From NCBI GenBank assembly GCA_963978545.1, contig OZ021722.1:38891365-38955364 (forward strand): a DNA stretch of 64,000 nucleotides. Reading direction: 5' to 3'. Position numbers and translations under genes: made by a program. The stretch's first letter is position 1, and each line of letters starts with the position of its first letter. Below, piece by piece: positions 35,701 to 47,700 of the stretch. The stretch is from Linyphia triangularis (taxonomy: Eukaryota > Arthropoda > Arachnida > Araneae > Linyphiidae). Below the pieces are notes generated by a model. That model did no database searches. It was not told where the DNA came from and worked only from the letters and a program-made list of their open reading frames with translations.

Positions 35701-38700
35701 TAAAGCACTGTGTGAACTTTTTTTTTTTTTAAATAAAATTTAGTTTTTACTTAGTATTACTTCCAAATATGTAAAAATTATAGTTTTAAAGGGCTAAATA
35801 AAAAAAAAGTTTGAAGGGTACCAAGTCCCCTTTAACAAATTTTCCAAATAAATTTTAATAAAATATATGTTTTAATAAAATGAATGATTATAACAAATTC
35901 AACACTGCAGCTTTTCGTTTGAGCCAATGGCTTAGGAAAATTAACTCCATGTCCCATGGCTTTTGCACTTATAGCTCATGGCTTTCAAAAATTTAAAAAT
36001 GAAGAGAAGAAAAGTGGTGAGATTTTCAGAAAAAATATGGATTTTTAATTATTAATTTAAACATAAAATTAATACATACTGATTCGTTATTATTTCAGTT
36101 CAAAATTTCATTACTCAACAGAAAAATATTTTCAATCCAGGGGTGGGAATTCTGCGCCAATTGCGCCAGCGCGCGCCAAAAGCGGTATCCTGCGCCACCT
36201 TGCTACAAAAACACATTTAAGTACAATTCTGCGCCAATTTTGTTTTAAATCTTCTTTTAAACGCGCACGCTAAAGCGCCAAACCAGTTCGCGCACGCCAA
36301 ATCTATGTGAAGACGAAATTATGGCAACCTCGAGCGCCGTTTTCGCACGAATTTGCAAAGCATTCGATTTTCCCCCCAACAGAATGCAATGTGTGGATTA
36401 TCCCTTTGAAATCGACATTCACGCATGCGCATTCATGTTCAAACGCGCCTTGCACCGGGACAAATTCAAATCGCCGAGTGCTGATAACTGATATCACGTG
36501 TGTCATTGCTAGATAGAATTTAAGGGGCAGCCTCAAAATTTCTGATTTCTAGTAAGCACGGATGGCCATTTCGTACGTACGTACCTTGATTTAGTGTGTT
36601 TCGTCGGATTTTTACCACGCCCTCTTGTTCTAAATAAAGAAGAAAGGAATTGGTAAAAAGTTAAAGGATTATAACCATCAAATGTTTTTACTAAGAGTTC
36701 AAAAAGAATATTTCGGCTCGGACACGCGTAATGACGATGCCTTCTATTAAATTTAGGGTTTGTAATTTACTTGTTGGTTGTTGGTAAATAACTTTTAAAC
36801 ATCCGTTTTACATTTGAAAATAAGTATCACAGAAATGTAATCAAAATCCCGGAATGTTTCCGATTTAAAAGAATAAAAGTAATACTTTTTTATAAGTTTA
36901 TAGAACGGCAAGTAGGGTAAAACCGCCGTTTTGACGCAGAATTCGACCCGATTTGGAAAATAAAAAAAAAATTCACAATATTTTAGAACATTCACAAAAA
37001 TTTAGAAACATTCTTATTTTAATTTTACTGCATTGCTATTTTTGCTATAAAAAAGGTGTAGAACCTTATATACAATTTTTTATATAAGTAGTTTGGCCTC
37101 CTGATTGTACCTTTGACAAACGGAATGTTAAAATTTAAATTACTTTTTTTTTTTTTTTTACAAACCGACTTTAAAGAGAAGTATAGCTTTGAAATTTTCA
37201 GCATAAGTGGTTTTGGCCTTTTTTTTTATTAGACTTTTTAAAGACAGAATGTTACATTTTAATTAATTTTTTTAAACTAATTTTTTTAATTAAAGAAAAA
37301 AAAATACAAAACGATTTCTAATAAGGCTACATCTCTGAAACACAGAATTTTAAAATTTTAATTTGTTTTTTAATTAATAGTTTTACAAAGCGACTTCTAA
37401 TAGATCTAGAGTTCTGAAATTTTCAACATAAGTAGTTTTTGCCTTCTAATTTTGCTTTTCATAAACACATGTTAAAATAATTCAGAGGGGTGAGGAGGGT
37501 TGTGTTATTGTATTAAAGGGAACATTTTTTGGTTCTCGATAGGGAGGGGGTTCTAATATTAAGGGTTTACGTTGCAATTAATTTTTAACGAGTCAAGTGA
37601 ACTTGAATTTGCACTGCAATGAACCTTCTAGAGAGTGAATCGAGCCTGTCCTTGCATAGCAATACATTTTCCGCGAGCTTGTACTTGTGTAGCAATTAAA
37701 CTTTTCAGGGAGTTAAGCGAGCTGTGTTTGTGTTACAATGAAACTTTTAGCGAGCAAAGAGAGCTTGGTTTTGCATAGTAAACCCGTTCGCGAAGTGTCA
37801 AAAGCTAATAAGTATAAATGTTTTCTTATTCACAAATTATATATTTTGAATTTACAAATTATATAATTTGAATTTACAAATTATATATTTTGAATTTACA
37901 AATTATATTTTATGTTGCAATTTTATGTATATCTTATAATTTTGTATTTTAATATGTGTTTTATGTATAAAAATAAAATTATACAAGTTCAAATTTTAAT
38001 TATGGTAATTGTTGTTAAATCAGCTACAATTTTTATATTTCTGCTATTAATCTTCAAATTTTGCTGCTACATTTTCTCTTATTCTGCTCCAAAAGTTAAA
38101 TTTTGCTGCTCCAATTTTTTGCGAATCTGCTCCAAAAGTTAAATTTTGCTGCTCCAATTTTTTACGAATCTGCTCCAAATGTTAAATTTTGCTGCTCCAA
38201 AATTGCTCCAAACTGGGCTCTAACACTTCCCACCCCTGTCAATCTTATATTTTTACTTTTTAAAAATTTTGGTTGTTTACTGTTCAGTCAAAGCCCTTTT
38301 GTCACTTGTGGAATGTACCACAAATTTTTTGTTTATTGTTGTCCTTATAAATGGATATTTCAGGCAATTGAATGAGTTAAAGATAGCTAATATTCTGAGT
38401 TGGGAATGTCAAACACATTTATATGGATTAACATAATGTTTCAATTGTTTTTTGCTATCATAAAATGAAGTTTCATGGCTATACCAAAGTAAAAAGATGC
38501 TGAAAGTATAGTGATATCTGCAAACTCAGAAGCGGATTTAGACGTCAGTGAGGTTGCTACGATGACCATTGTTGTATATTATAGCAGCAATTAGGTGGTG
38601 AAATAGGATGGGAGGAGGGAGATAAGGACAGCCTAATTTTACTTGCTGTATAACTCATTTACCTAATCACCTCTAAAATCGAATGAATTAAAAAGAAAAA

Positions 38701-41700
38701 TGATATTTTTACATACCTGCCAACTTGTACGAATTATCCGTACAATGTACGGATTTTTACTATTTTGTACGGGTGTACGAACAGCTAAGAAAATCGTAAG
38801 GATTTCACGTTACTTTTCGTTTTTTCCCTAAAACCGTTTTTTTGTGGTTTTTTTTTATAAATATTTTTTCAAGTCACCAACGAAACCGAAACGATTTTCC
38901 AAAGCTGCCGCGTCAGTCAAAATATTTATTCACACTCCAAGATTGCGCATATGTTCAGCACTAAAGGCGTTGGTGAGGATGCATTGTTTTCTTTTCTGTT
39001 GCCGACTTGATTTGGCAAACCAAACCACTGCTTCGATTTTTCGGGCTTTACAGGTTATTAAAGAAGCAGAAAACCGAAATTGCTTTAGTTTTTTAATTCT
39101 ACCTTCTTTTGGACTGGACTCCAAAACGTAAATAATAGTACTGGACGTGCGCGGAAATAATAGCCCTAAACCACGGTGCCGAGGATGCACTGTTTTGATT
39201 TGTGTTGCCGACGGGACCTGGCGAACCAAACAACTATTGCGTTGCCTCAGACTTAAGAGATTAACTAAGAATCTGAAAACCAAAAATGCTTTAGATTTTG
39301 GTTCTTCCTTCTGTTTGGAAAGTACAATAATGTTGCGCGTATATAATAAAAGCACTTAAGTGCGGCGCTGGAAATTCATTGTTTTCATCTGTGTTGCCGA
39401 CGGAATTTGGCGAACCAAGCAACTGTTTCGTTATCTCGAACTTTAGAGATTAATAAAGCAGAAAACTGAAAGTGCTTTAGTTTTTTTTATTCTTTCTTCT
39501 TTTGGACCGTACTCCAACGCTGCGCACTAAATCGCGACGCAGCCGTTTTCAATCGTTTTGGCGGCACTCACCGAACGACTGTTTCGTTTTCTCGGACTTT
39601 CATAATTGATATTTGTGCGTGTGATTAAACACTTTGAATACCACCAACTCATTGTATGTTTCACTAGAGTTTTTGTGTCATAAAGCATGTTTTATTTAGG
39701 TGTAATGTAGACTAAATCATAAACCTCATCAGAGATTTCATCGTAAAGTTTAAATTTGATTTATTTTTAAATCCGAGTTAGTTTTTTATTTTATAATGTC
39801 CATTTTGTGGTAAAATGTAACAATTTGTTATATTTGAGAGCAATTTAATATTATGCAATTTTTTTTTTTTATATTTGTTCCGTAAAAATTGTACTAATTT
39901 GAAAATGCCAATGTTGGCAGGTATGTTTTTATGATAATTAAGATAATGAAATACATAACCAATTGAGCTCATCCATGCAAAAGGACATATTAGAGACAAA
40001 ATGAGTCTCTAAATATTTTTTGAAAAATCACGATTCTGTTTAAAAATGTATTTATTAAGAAAAGCTTACGCTTATATTTGAAATATAAATGGTAAAATTA
40101 AATCATCTTACCGAGTTTTTTGTTGAAAAATTAATTCCCTTTTCACCACGTATAATTGTAGTTTTCTGTCTATTTTCTCTGGCTCTCCCAATTTATTTAA
40201 CTGTCATTTCCTTGTACGCTTGCGCTGTAGAAAATTCCAACACTTCTTTCGCTCGATGCTCGACTACTTTTGCCCAACACACAAAGTGGACCATTCCTTA
40301 TAGAACTGCTGTAAATTGATACCCATGTAGCAGAAAGAACTCCCTCCCCTCCCCCCTCCCTAAAAGCACAGGAAGTGAAGGACCTGGCTACAAGCTTTAA
40401 TCTATATTCTTTTCAAGTTGTCCGTGAAAGTGGTCGTTTATCCCTAAAGAATTGAGTCCCCCGCGGATAAACTTCAAGGTCATTATGACGGAGTCTTTAA
40501 GAGAAGGGATAGACAGAGTATGTTTTTATTGAAATGGTTGCGGTTGATTGACACTTTCACGAGTTTGTGGCAAAAGAGCTATTGCTCCACATACATTAGT
40601 TAATATTGTGAGGTTAATAACTGCTTTAATTTGTCTTGCATTTTTTAAATATTTTACAGAAATTCCAAAACTACATTATCAAGTATATATTAGTGGGACC
40701 AGGGTCCCAAAAAGTGAGGGGGCCCAGGCCCCTCCTGGCCTCCAGCACCAGCCGCCACTGCTGTCTTCTGTAACCATCGCTTGTTTTTCAGTTATTCTCC
40801 AGTCATCCTAAGTGATGGAATGCAATGTCTGCTCAATGTACTATTTAGAAACTGAATTATTAGTATGATTTCAAAGAGCAATGTATAATCTTTTTTGTGT
40901 CCATACGCCTCTTTACATTTATAAAAAAATAAAAAGTTGATGGGTCATTCTATGAGAAATCAGGAATTTTATCATATATATATATATATTTTAAATCTTC
41001 AGAAATCTTGATTCTTACTATAGAGGGGGATGTGATCAAGAGTAATAATACTATTATATCGTAGTTGAGATAAAAAAAAAAGAACTTTAGATTTTTTATA
41101 AATATTATAAAAAATAATATCCATGGATGTGACACGAGGTAAAGACTGCAAAGAATTATTTAATGAAGCTAACTTTAAAATAAAAAGTTATAAAAAAAGT
41201 AACATTACTTATAGTGAGTAAAATATTGTACAACTTAAAAAGTGAAAAAATATAAGTGAATATATATAATTTTTGCAAGATTTTTAGAAACAATGTTTTA
41301 ACTATATGTTTATTTCGGGTTGCCTTAAACAGAAGAGAATATAAAAGTGTGGTGTATCGCCTGTTTCAGAATAAATTGTCTTAATATTCTTTTCAGTTCC
41401 ATTATTACAAATATTTGAGGTATTGAGTTTCAATACCTCAAAATACTCGATGCAAAAAAGATATTTTGAAGGAGAAAGTTGTCTTATTTCACATTTTAAT
41501 TGACCTATAAAAATTAACAATAACAAAAAAAAGTTGATTGAATGCCAGGAACATAAACAAAAATTTAAATAAAAAAAAACCCTACAATTTTGAAATACTA
41601 GCATGGAATCAGTCTATTTATTTAAAAATTAAAATTTTCTCAATTCTAATTTCAAAGCATGTTTGTTCCAGTATACAAAGCAAAAATAAAACAAAAGAAG

Positions 41701-44700
41701 TACCTATAATTTCTGTAATTTATTGTTTTAAGATGCTTTTACAATATATTAGGGTTTACGTATATTCAGGAATATACATATTATCAATGAAAATAATGAA
41801 TCATTTTCATCTATGGACTAGCTTATTCCACAGAAATAAAAAAAACAATAGTTTTTTTACATGTGATAAATTCTTCTTTGGATTTTATTTTATTCAGTAT
41901 AATTAGAAGGTTGAAATTACTTATGTTTATAATATCCCTTTCAGAAGTCGTTTTGTAAAAGAAAAAAATAATTTTAAAGAAACTTATTTAAATATTAACA
42001 TTTTGTTTGTCAAAAGTATAATTAAGGACCAAAACTACTTATTTTTAAAATTTCAAAACTCAACGCCTATTGAAAGTCGCTTTCTATAGATGGTTAGACA
42101 CACACAGACTCTTTGTTTTATTATTATAGATATTACATAATTTTATGCATCATACTGACCATCTTATGTTCATAAATTACTACAGTTTCTTATATTTATT
42201 CATATGAACAAATTATTTTAATCTAATGTACAGTATTGAATTAATTTTTTGTTTTAATATATGTGGCTTGGAATTTTTTTGTTTTAATATATGTTGCTTG
42301 AAATGTTTTTGTTTTAATATGTATGGCCAATGTCATTTTTAAAAAAAAAAAAAATTTTGCACATGATCCTATACACAAGTAAGTGATTCTTATTATTTAT
42401 TCTGTGCTAAATTATTATTTATTTTTCTAGTTTGGATGCTATGAAATGCCCTCTTCAACATTGCATAGAAATTAGCAAGGAAATGGTTATACCAGAAAAC
42501 ACCAAACTAGAAACTTTGAAGTAAAGTTTCTTTTTTTTAAAAAAATGATTTTTTGTTAGATTTTTGTAAAAGTTACATTTTTTTAGATATTAAGGTTGAA
42601 AACTCAAAACTATATTTAAAAATTGTAGGTACTGTTCTTTTATATAAAGATAAAAATTGTGAAATTGCTATTTTTAACTAATTTTAGTTTTCCATACCCC
42701 AAAGTCGAAAAAGGAAAACTTGGACATCTGTCTACACAAAATCCTAACTGTTGAAAAACATGGGAATCAGTTAGACGATTTAAAAGAAATTTATTTTTGA
42801 TAATAAGCTAGTCCAGACATAGCCAAATGAGATTGATTGTTTGAACTTTTTTTTGATTGTGTAAGAATTTTTTCTCGCAATTACATTGTGTTTGATATTA
42901 AATGAGAGCTACAGACAAAAGAATTTCGAAACATATAGCATGTAAGGCTAGTTGTAATTTTTAAACTAGACATCAAGTTAAGTTGTGACAGTGAAGTTCA
43001 AGATTTTAAGTGTTATCTTTCAAGTTTTTTACATTTTCTGCAAGTAAAGCCTGTTAATTTTGTTTCGGATATAGTTTGTATTTTCAAATTTTTTAACTGA
43101 TCGTTCTAGATGGCCAGACAATTTTCTTTTGATATTTAAACTTCTGTATTGGGCTTCATGTCTGGAATTAGACTTGCCTATCCCTTATGATTTTCAAGTT
43201 TAAAAAAATAAGAAAATATGTGTTCACATGTGACCTATCTCAGACTTAGGCAATTGGATGTCCGATTTCCATGAATGATGTAATACAAAAAAAAACTAGA
43301 CATTTTATTAAAAAAACTGCCAGTCGAAATAGTCAGCCATTAAAAGTTGTGAAATCACAAATGAATAATGAATATTAAAAATTTTTAACAGTTTTTTTTT
43401 TTAAATGGATCTGGGTAATTTTAAATGCTAACTTCTTAATTGCTTTCTTGTATATTGGAACCCATTATTGCAATTATGAAGACAAATTGCACCAAATTTT
43501 TAAAATTAAAACTTTTAATGTCTGAACCTATTATATTAATTTCAAAGCAAAATTTGCAGGAATTTCCTATTTTCAAGATACAAAGATTGCCATTTCTTAA
43601 TGGAAAATTGCTCTATATTCTCTTTGAAACTATCTTAATGGTGCTTTTAAAGTTGGATATAAAATTATTTACCATATATACTATAAAATAGTAAAAATAA
43701 AAAAGTAAAAAAATATATATTTTTTGGTTGTAATTTGTATACTGTGGACCTCATAAAAAACAGGAGTAGAAAACAAAGATCTATCTAACTGTATTCTAAG
43801 GTTGCTGTAAAGTGAGGAGGGGGGGGGGGGAAGGGTTTGACCGTATTTCTTTTTTACACTGCCACCCAAGTGTCTCAGTATAAACAATGTTCACTCTCCT
43901 TCTACTTGGACTTATTATGTTTCAATATTTTCAAGACTAGAACAGTAAAACGTTAACAAACGATCATATTAATCAAATGCTCAATGAACATTGACGAATG
44001 ATTTCATATTGAAGAAATATCAACAAATGATTAAAAGCTACTATATAAACAACGGAATCACTTATATGATTGTATAAAACGTGCTGCAAAAAACAAGGTA
44101 TCCACATCACTAGCCTACAACGTTTCAGAAATGTAACTTCTACTACGTATATACTGGACTGCCTATAAACTTTAAATATTGATAAGGGAAAAAAAACCTT
44201 AAATTCTGGATCTCAGGCGCACAGTTAGAGATTGAATAGTATTTGTACAGAAAATTTCAGACTACTCTTTGCAGTGGAAGATAATGTTTTAGATTCTCAG
44301 ATTCTTTCATTTTTATAGATAACTCAAAAAGAAAGTTACCATATAACATTTATAAGTCTTTTTTCTTATGATCCATCAAAAACATAGTTTAAACACTCAT
44401 TAGATAAGTAATTTGAAGAAAATAAGATTATATAAGAAAAGGTACTTAACTATTTAAAATCAAAGAAAACTTCTTAAATTACAATTTAAATTTTTTGTCT
44501 TTTTACTATACAATCTTGCTTTTTTTTAGTTTATAAATCAAATCTTAATAAAATTTTTAGGAACCTTAAAATAAATAATGTTTTCTGTTTGCTATGACAT
44601 TTTTGTTGTAAAGAAAAATGGTGTGGTACTTTCAAGAGGTCTGAAACTAACCAATAGAAAATAATGAGTTATTATATATTTCAATCTTGTTGTCGTGCTA

Positions 44701-47700
44701 GCTGTTAAAATTGTTTTCTCAATTATTTACTCATGATCTAAGCTTCCTAAAATTCTTTGTTGCTTCCATTTGAGGATTCATCATTGGGATTAATTTTGTA
44801 ATTCTGAATGTTCCACTAACAGAGCATGTATATTTTATTTGCGGAATCTTAAATTTGATGTTTAATCAAAACTGTTACCTATTCCCCTTTTTGTTGAAAA
44901 ATGTTTTGTAACAACTTTCTAAACTAAATAGCTATTGTTTTTTTTCCAGAAGTTGAAACAATTTTATTCTGTGATTTATCAGCTAAAATTTAAGATAATC
45001 AAAATTGTATTTTTCCATAAAAATTATGCAAATGTATTAAAAAAAATTAAATATTTTGTTTTTTAGAATTTAAATAATATTGATTTATTATGCAAAAATA
45101 CAAACTTAAGTTCTGTGATTGGAAGAATTTTATCTAAGAACTAAACTGATTTCTATCCATTGTACTTATTATTTGTAAATACCTGTTTACTTTGTAGGCT
45201 TCAGAAAGAAGATTTAGAAAGGCGTCAATCCGATGCCCATTATGAATCAATTGTGTATCAGAGCAATAGATTTTACAACTATCCCCCACATAAGGTATTT
45301 TTTTTTTTTTTTTTGAGTTTTCTAAATATCATTAGTCAATGTGAGTATAAAAAATAATTATATGCATAAGATGAGTAAATGCTTCAAAAGGGTATATTCT
45401 TACAATTCAACTGTATCTCTTATTCTGTTTGAAAAGAAAAAAAAATTGTAGACGTATAAATGATTTCTAAATGTAATCCTTCTAAAAACTAGGGGTGTGG
45501 AACATCGCACAACTTTCAATTACACTATAATACTGATGTGGATTTGTGTCATTTACCATTTTTATATTTTCATCATCCACTTTGATGAAATGGTCAGTTT
45601 GGCGGTATTTTTTGCAATAATTCTTGTATGGGTTTTAAAAAAATAAAAAAAACTTTGCCAAAATGGCAATTTTGGTGATATACTTTTAGATAATCCTTAT
45701 ATTATACTTTGTTTTAAGCGAAACTGTGGGGAGAAGAAAAAAAAACGATCATTGATGAGGTATGCTCAAGGAAAGAGAACTCTGTGTTGAGGGCATTCGT
45801 TTTTCAATTTCTTACGCCATTAAAGCATTTTTACGGGAATTGAGGTGGGGATGTTTAGAACACCTTAAGAGGCATTAGCACTGTGATTTCTCAGCAATCA
45901 TTGAAAAACATGATTATTTCAATGGCAGCTACCTTATGCGCATGTACGATTTTGAAGAAAATCTTAATGGTAGGTCCCATTGCCGCCACTAACCCTCATA
46001 CCAAATTTTAATTTTTTTTGACCGAATGCTACCCTATGTATAATACATATGGGTAATTGAAAGTAAAAATTAGTTTTCTGCAACGAACCTAAATTAAATT
46101 ATTCAATTATAACTTGTTACTTAGAGAAATACAAATTTTAAGACCAACCACAGGCTCAAAGCCCAACAGGGTTGGTCGAGTAAAAAAATATGTATACACA
46201 TATATAGAAATAGAATATGCATACAATAGTTACAGGATCGTACATACAATATACAATAGTTACAGGATCGTACATACAATATACAATAGTTACAGGATCG
46301 TACATAATAATACAATGCAATATACAAAGTTAACACAGCGTTTGAGAATCATACTGGAAAAGGCAATATATAATGCAAGCTGACAAATTTTATAGAATCC
46401 AACAGTATGTAAATATAAGTATTAATGTTAGTAAGTAATATAATGTTATATTGTGATAAAAATAAATTCTAACCAAATTCATTATACAGACAATGAAATT
46501 TATTAGCTTTATGGGTATCAACTTCCTGGACAAGTATGCTGATATGAGTTATATACTGTATAATTTCAGATTGCTGGAAATGATATTGAAGTACCTGATG
46601 ACCTGCCTTTCAAGCCAGTTGATGAACCAGATATTCTATTATGTGTCCAGGTATTTAGACCAGAAAAAAGGGCTCAAAAATATTATCGACATGTATCCCA
46701 AAGAATTCCTGTTTTTCAGGTTAGTTAGTAATTCATGTAATATAGATTGTTACGAATTTCTGTATATTTGTAAATATTCCATAGTATTGATTATGTAAAT
46801 AGGAAAATTTATGTACATTTCGCATAAGGCAGTGCAAGAGTTCGCTTTCCTGCAATGTGTGTCTTAATGCTTGAAAACGTGTTTTACAGAGATAATGCTG
46901 GGAAGTGAGTTTTACAAAGAGAAGGCCAATTAACATTATGGTATTGACAATCTCGCCAAATTGGCGACGGTTTTGGCGTTATTTTTGGTCCCCATGTACA
47001 TGTATAAGACTTTTCGACTACAATCTGGAAAGTCCTCCAAATTTCTATCTCTAGAAGATTTACGAAGTATTGAATTCCTATAAGACCGGCCGTAAGTTGA
47101 GTCAGTTAGTTGACTGGACTGACTGACTGAGTGAAGTTACTGAGTTAGCTGTCTCTCAGCGAGGATTCAGAGAGTTCCAAAAGTGAACTGTATTGCATTG
47201 TCTTTTGCAGCGATTTTAGCAGTTGTGTTGTCAAGTTTTTAACTGCTATTTTGTGCTCTATTGTTATGAAAAAAGCTGTATTGAGTCTACTAGAACGAGA
47301 AGTTCTGGAGTTGTAAGAAAATCTGTGAAGAGTTATATCGGAATAAATTTCTGCAAGTTTTGATCTGCTTTGGCTTCAAATCTTTCGAACCCATCCAAGC
47401 AACAATATATATATATACACTTGTATATATATATATGTAATGTATTCGCATTGGAATTGTCAATGTAGCTATTGGATTGCTCTCGTAAGTTCTACAGTTA
47501 GCGAGAACCAATTGGAACATTGTAGAACGTCACTCAAACTCATATAAGCAACGTAATCCATTTTGACTCTGCCTTTTAGAATATCAAATCTTGACACTAG
47601 CGATTGCGTCACCCATTTCGCTCCGAGCCACTCTGACCATAAATTTTTACATTTAATCTTGGCTGCTTTTTTATCCTAAGAGTGTCAACACTATTTTACC

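Larger units (their letters stand above)
36138..38238. mobile_element. 2.1-kb hAT-like element, CAGGGGTGGGAA ends, 6-bp duplication
   Basis: It begins CAGGGGTGGGAATTCTGCGCC and ends CACTTCCCACCCCTG, flanked by TCAATC on both sides (36132-36137, 38239-38244). The left 180 bp repeats GCGCCA motifs and the right 180 bp repeats TGCTCCAA motifs. The middle carries a copy of the dispersed repeat (37050-37475) and a 24-bp tandem. No transposase is seen. Confidence 0.8.
34944..40760. mobile_element. 5.8-kb hAT interval with exact 8-bp target duplication, nested host of three insertions
   Basis: It begins CAGTGGCGGCTCGTG and ends CAGCCGCCACTG, with the exact duplication CTGTCTTC at 34936-34943 and 40761-40768. 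The ends match the MITEs at 2029-2760 and 22374-23155. Removing later insertions (35116-35835, 36138-38238, 38713-39924) leaves about 1.8 kb with no recognisable transposase. It sits in SNAPC3 intron 1, 35 bp after the pogo element. Confidence 0.85.
40769..42430. other. SNAPC3 intron 1, right part
   Basis: Mostly unique-looking AT-rich DNA. It holds a dispersed repeat copy at 41905-42130 and a tandem array at 42247-42325, and ends with the acceptor of exon 2. Confidence 0.5.

Noticed and set aside
36303..36536. Overlapping frames of about 70 codons on both strands
   Set aside because: They arise from the GC-rich subterminal repeats of the 2.1-kb hAT-like element; no domain.
38930..39355. 141-codon minus-strand frame
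   Set aside because: It runs through two units of the 205-bp tandem array and repeats itself; not a gene.
41538..41906. 122-codon plus-strand frame in SNAPC3 intron 1
   Set aside because: Composition is that of AT-rich intron (Ile, Lys, Asn, Phe), with no domain and no phase link to SNAPC3.
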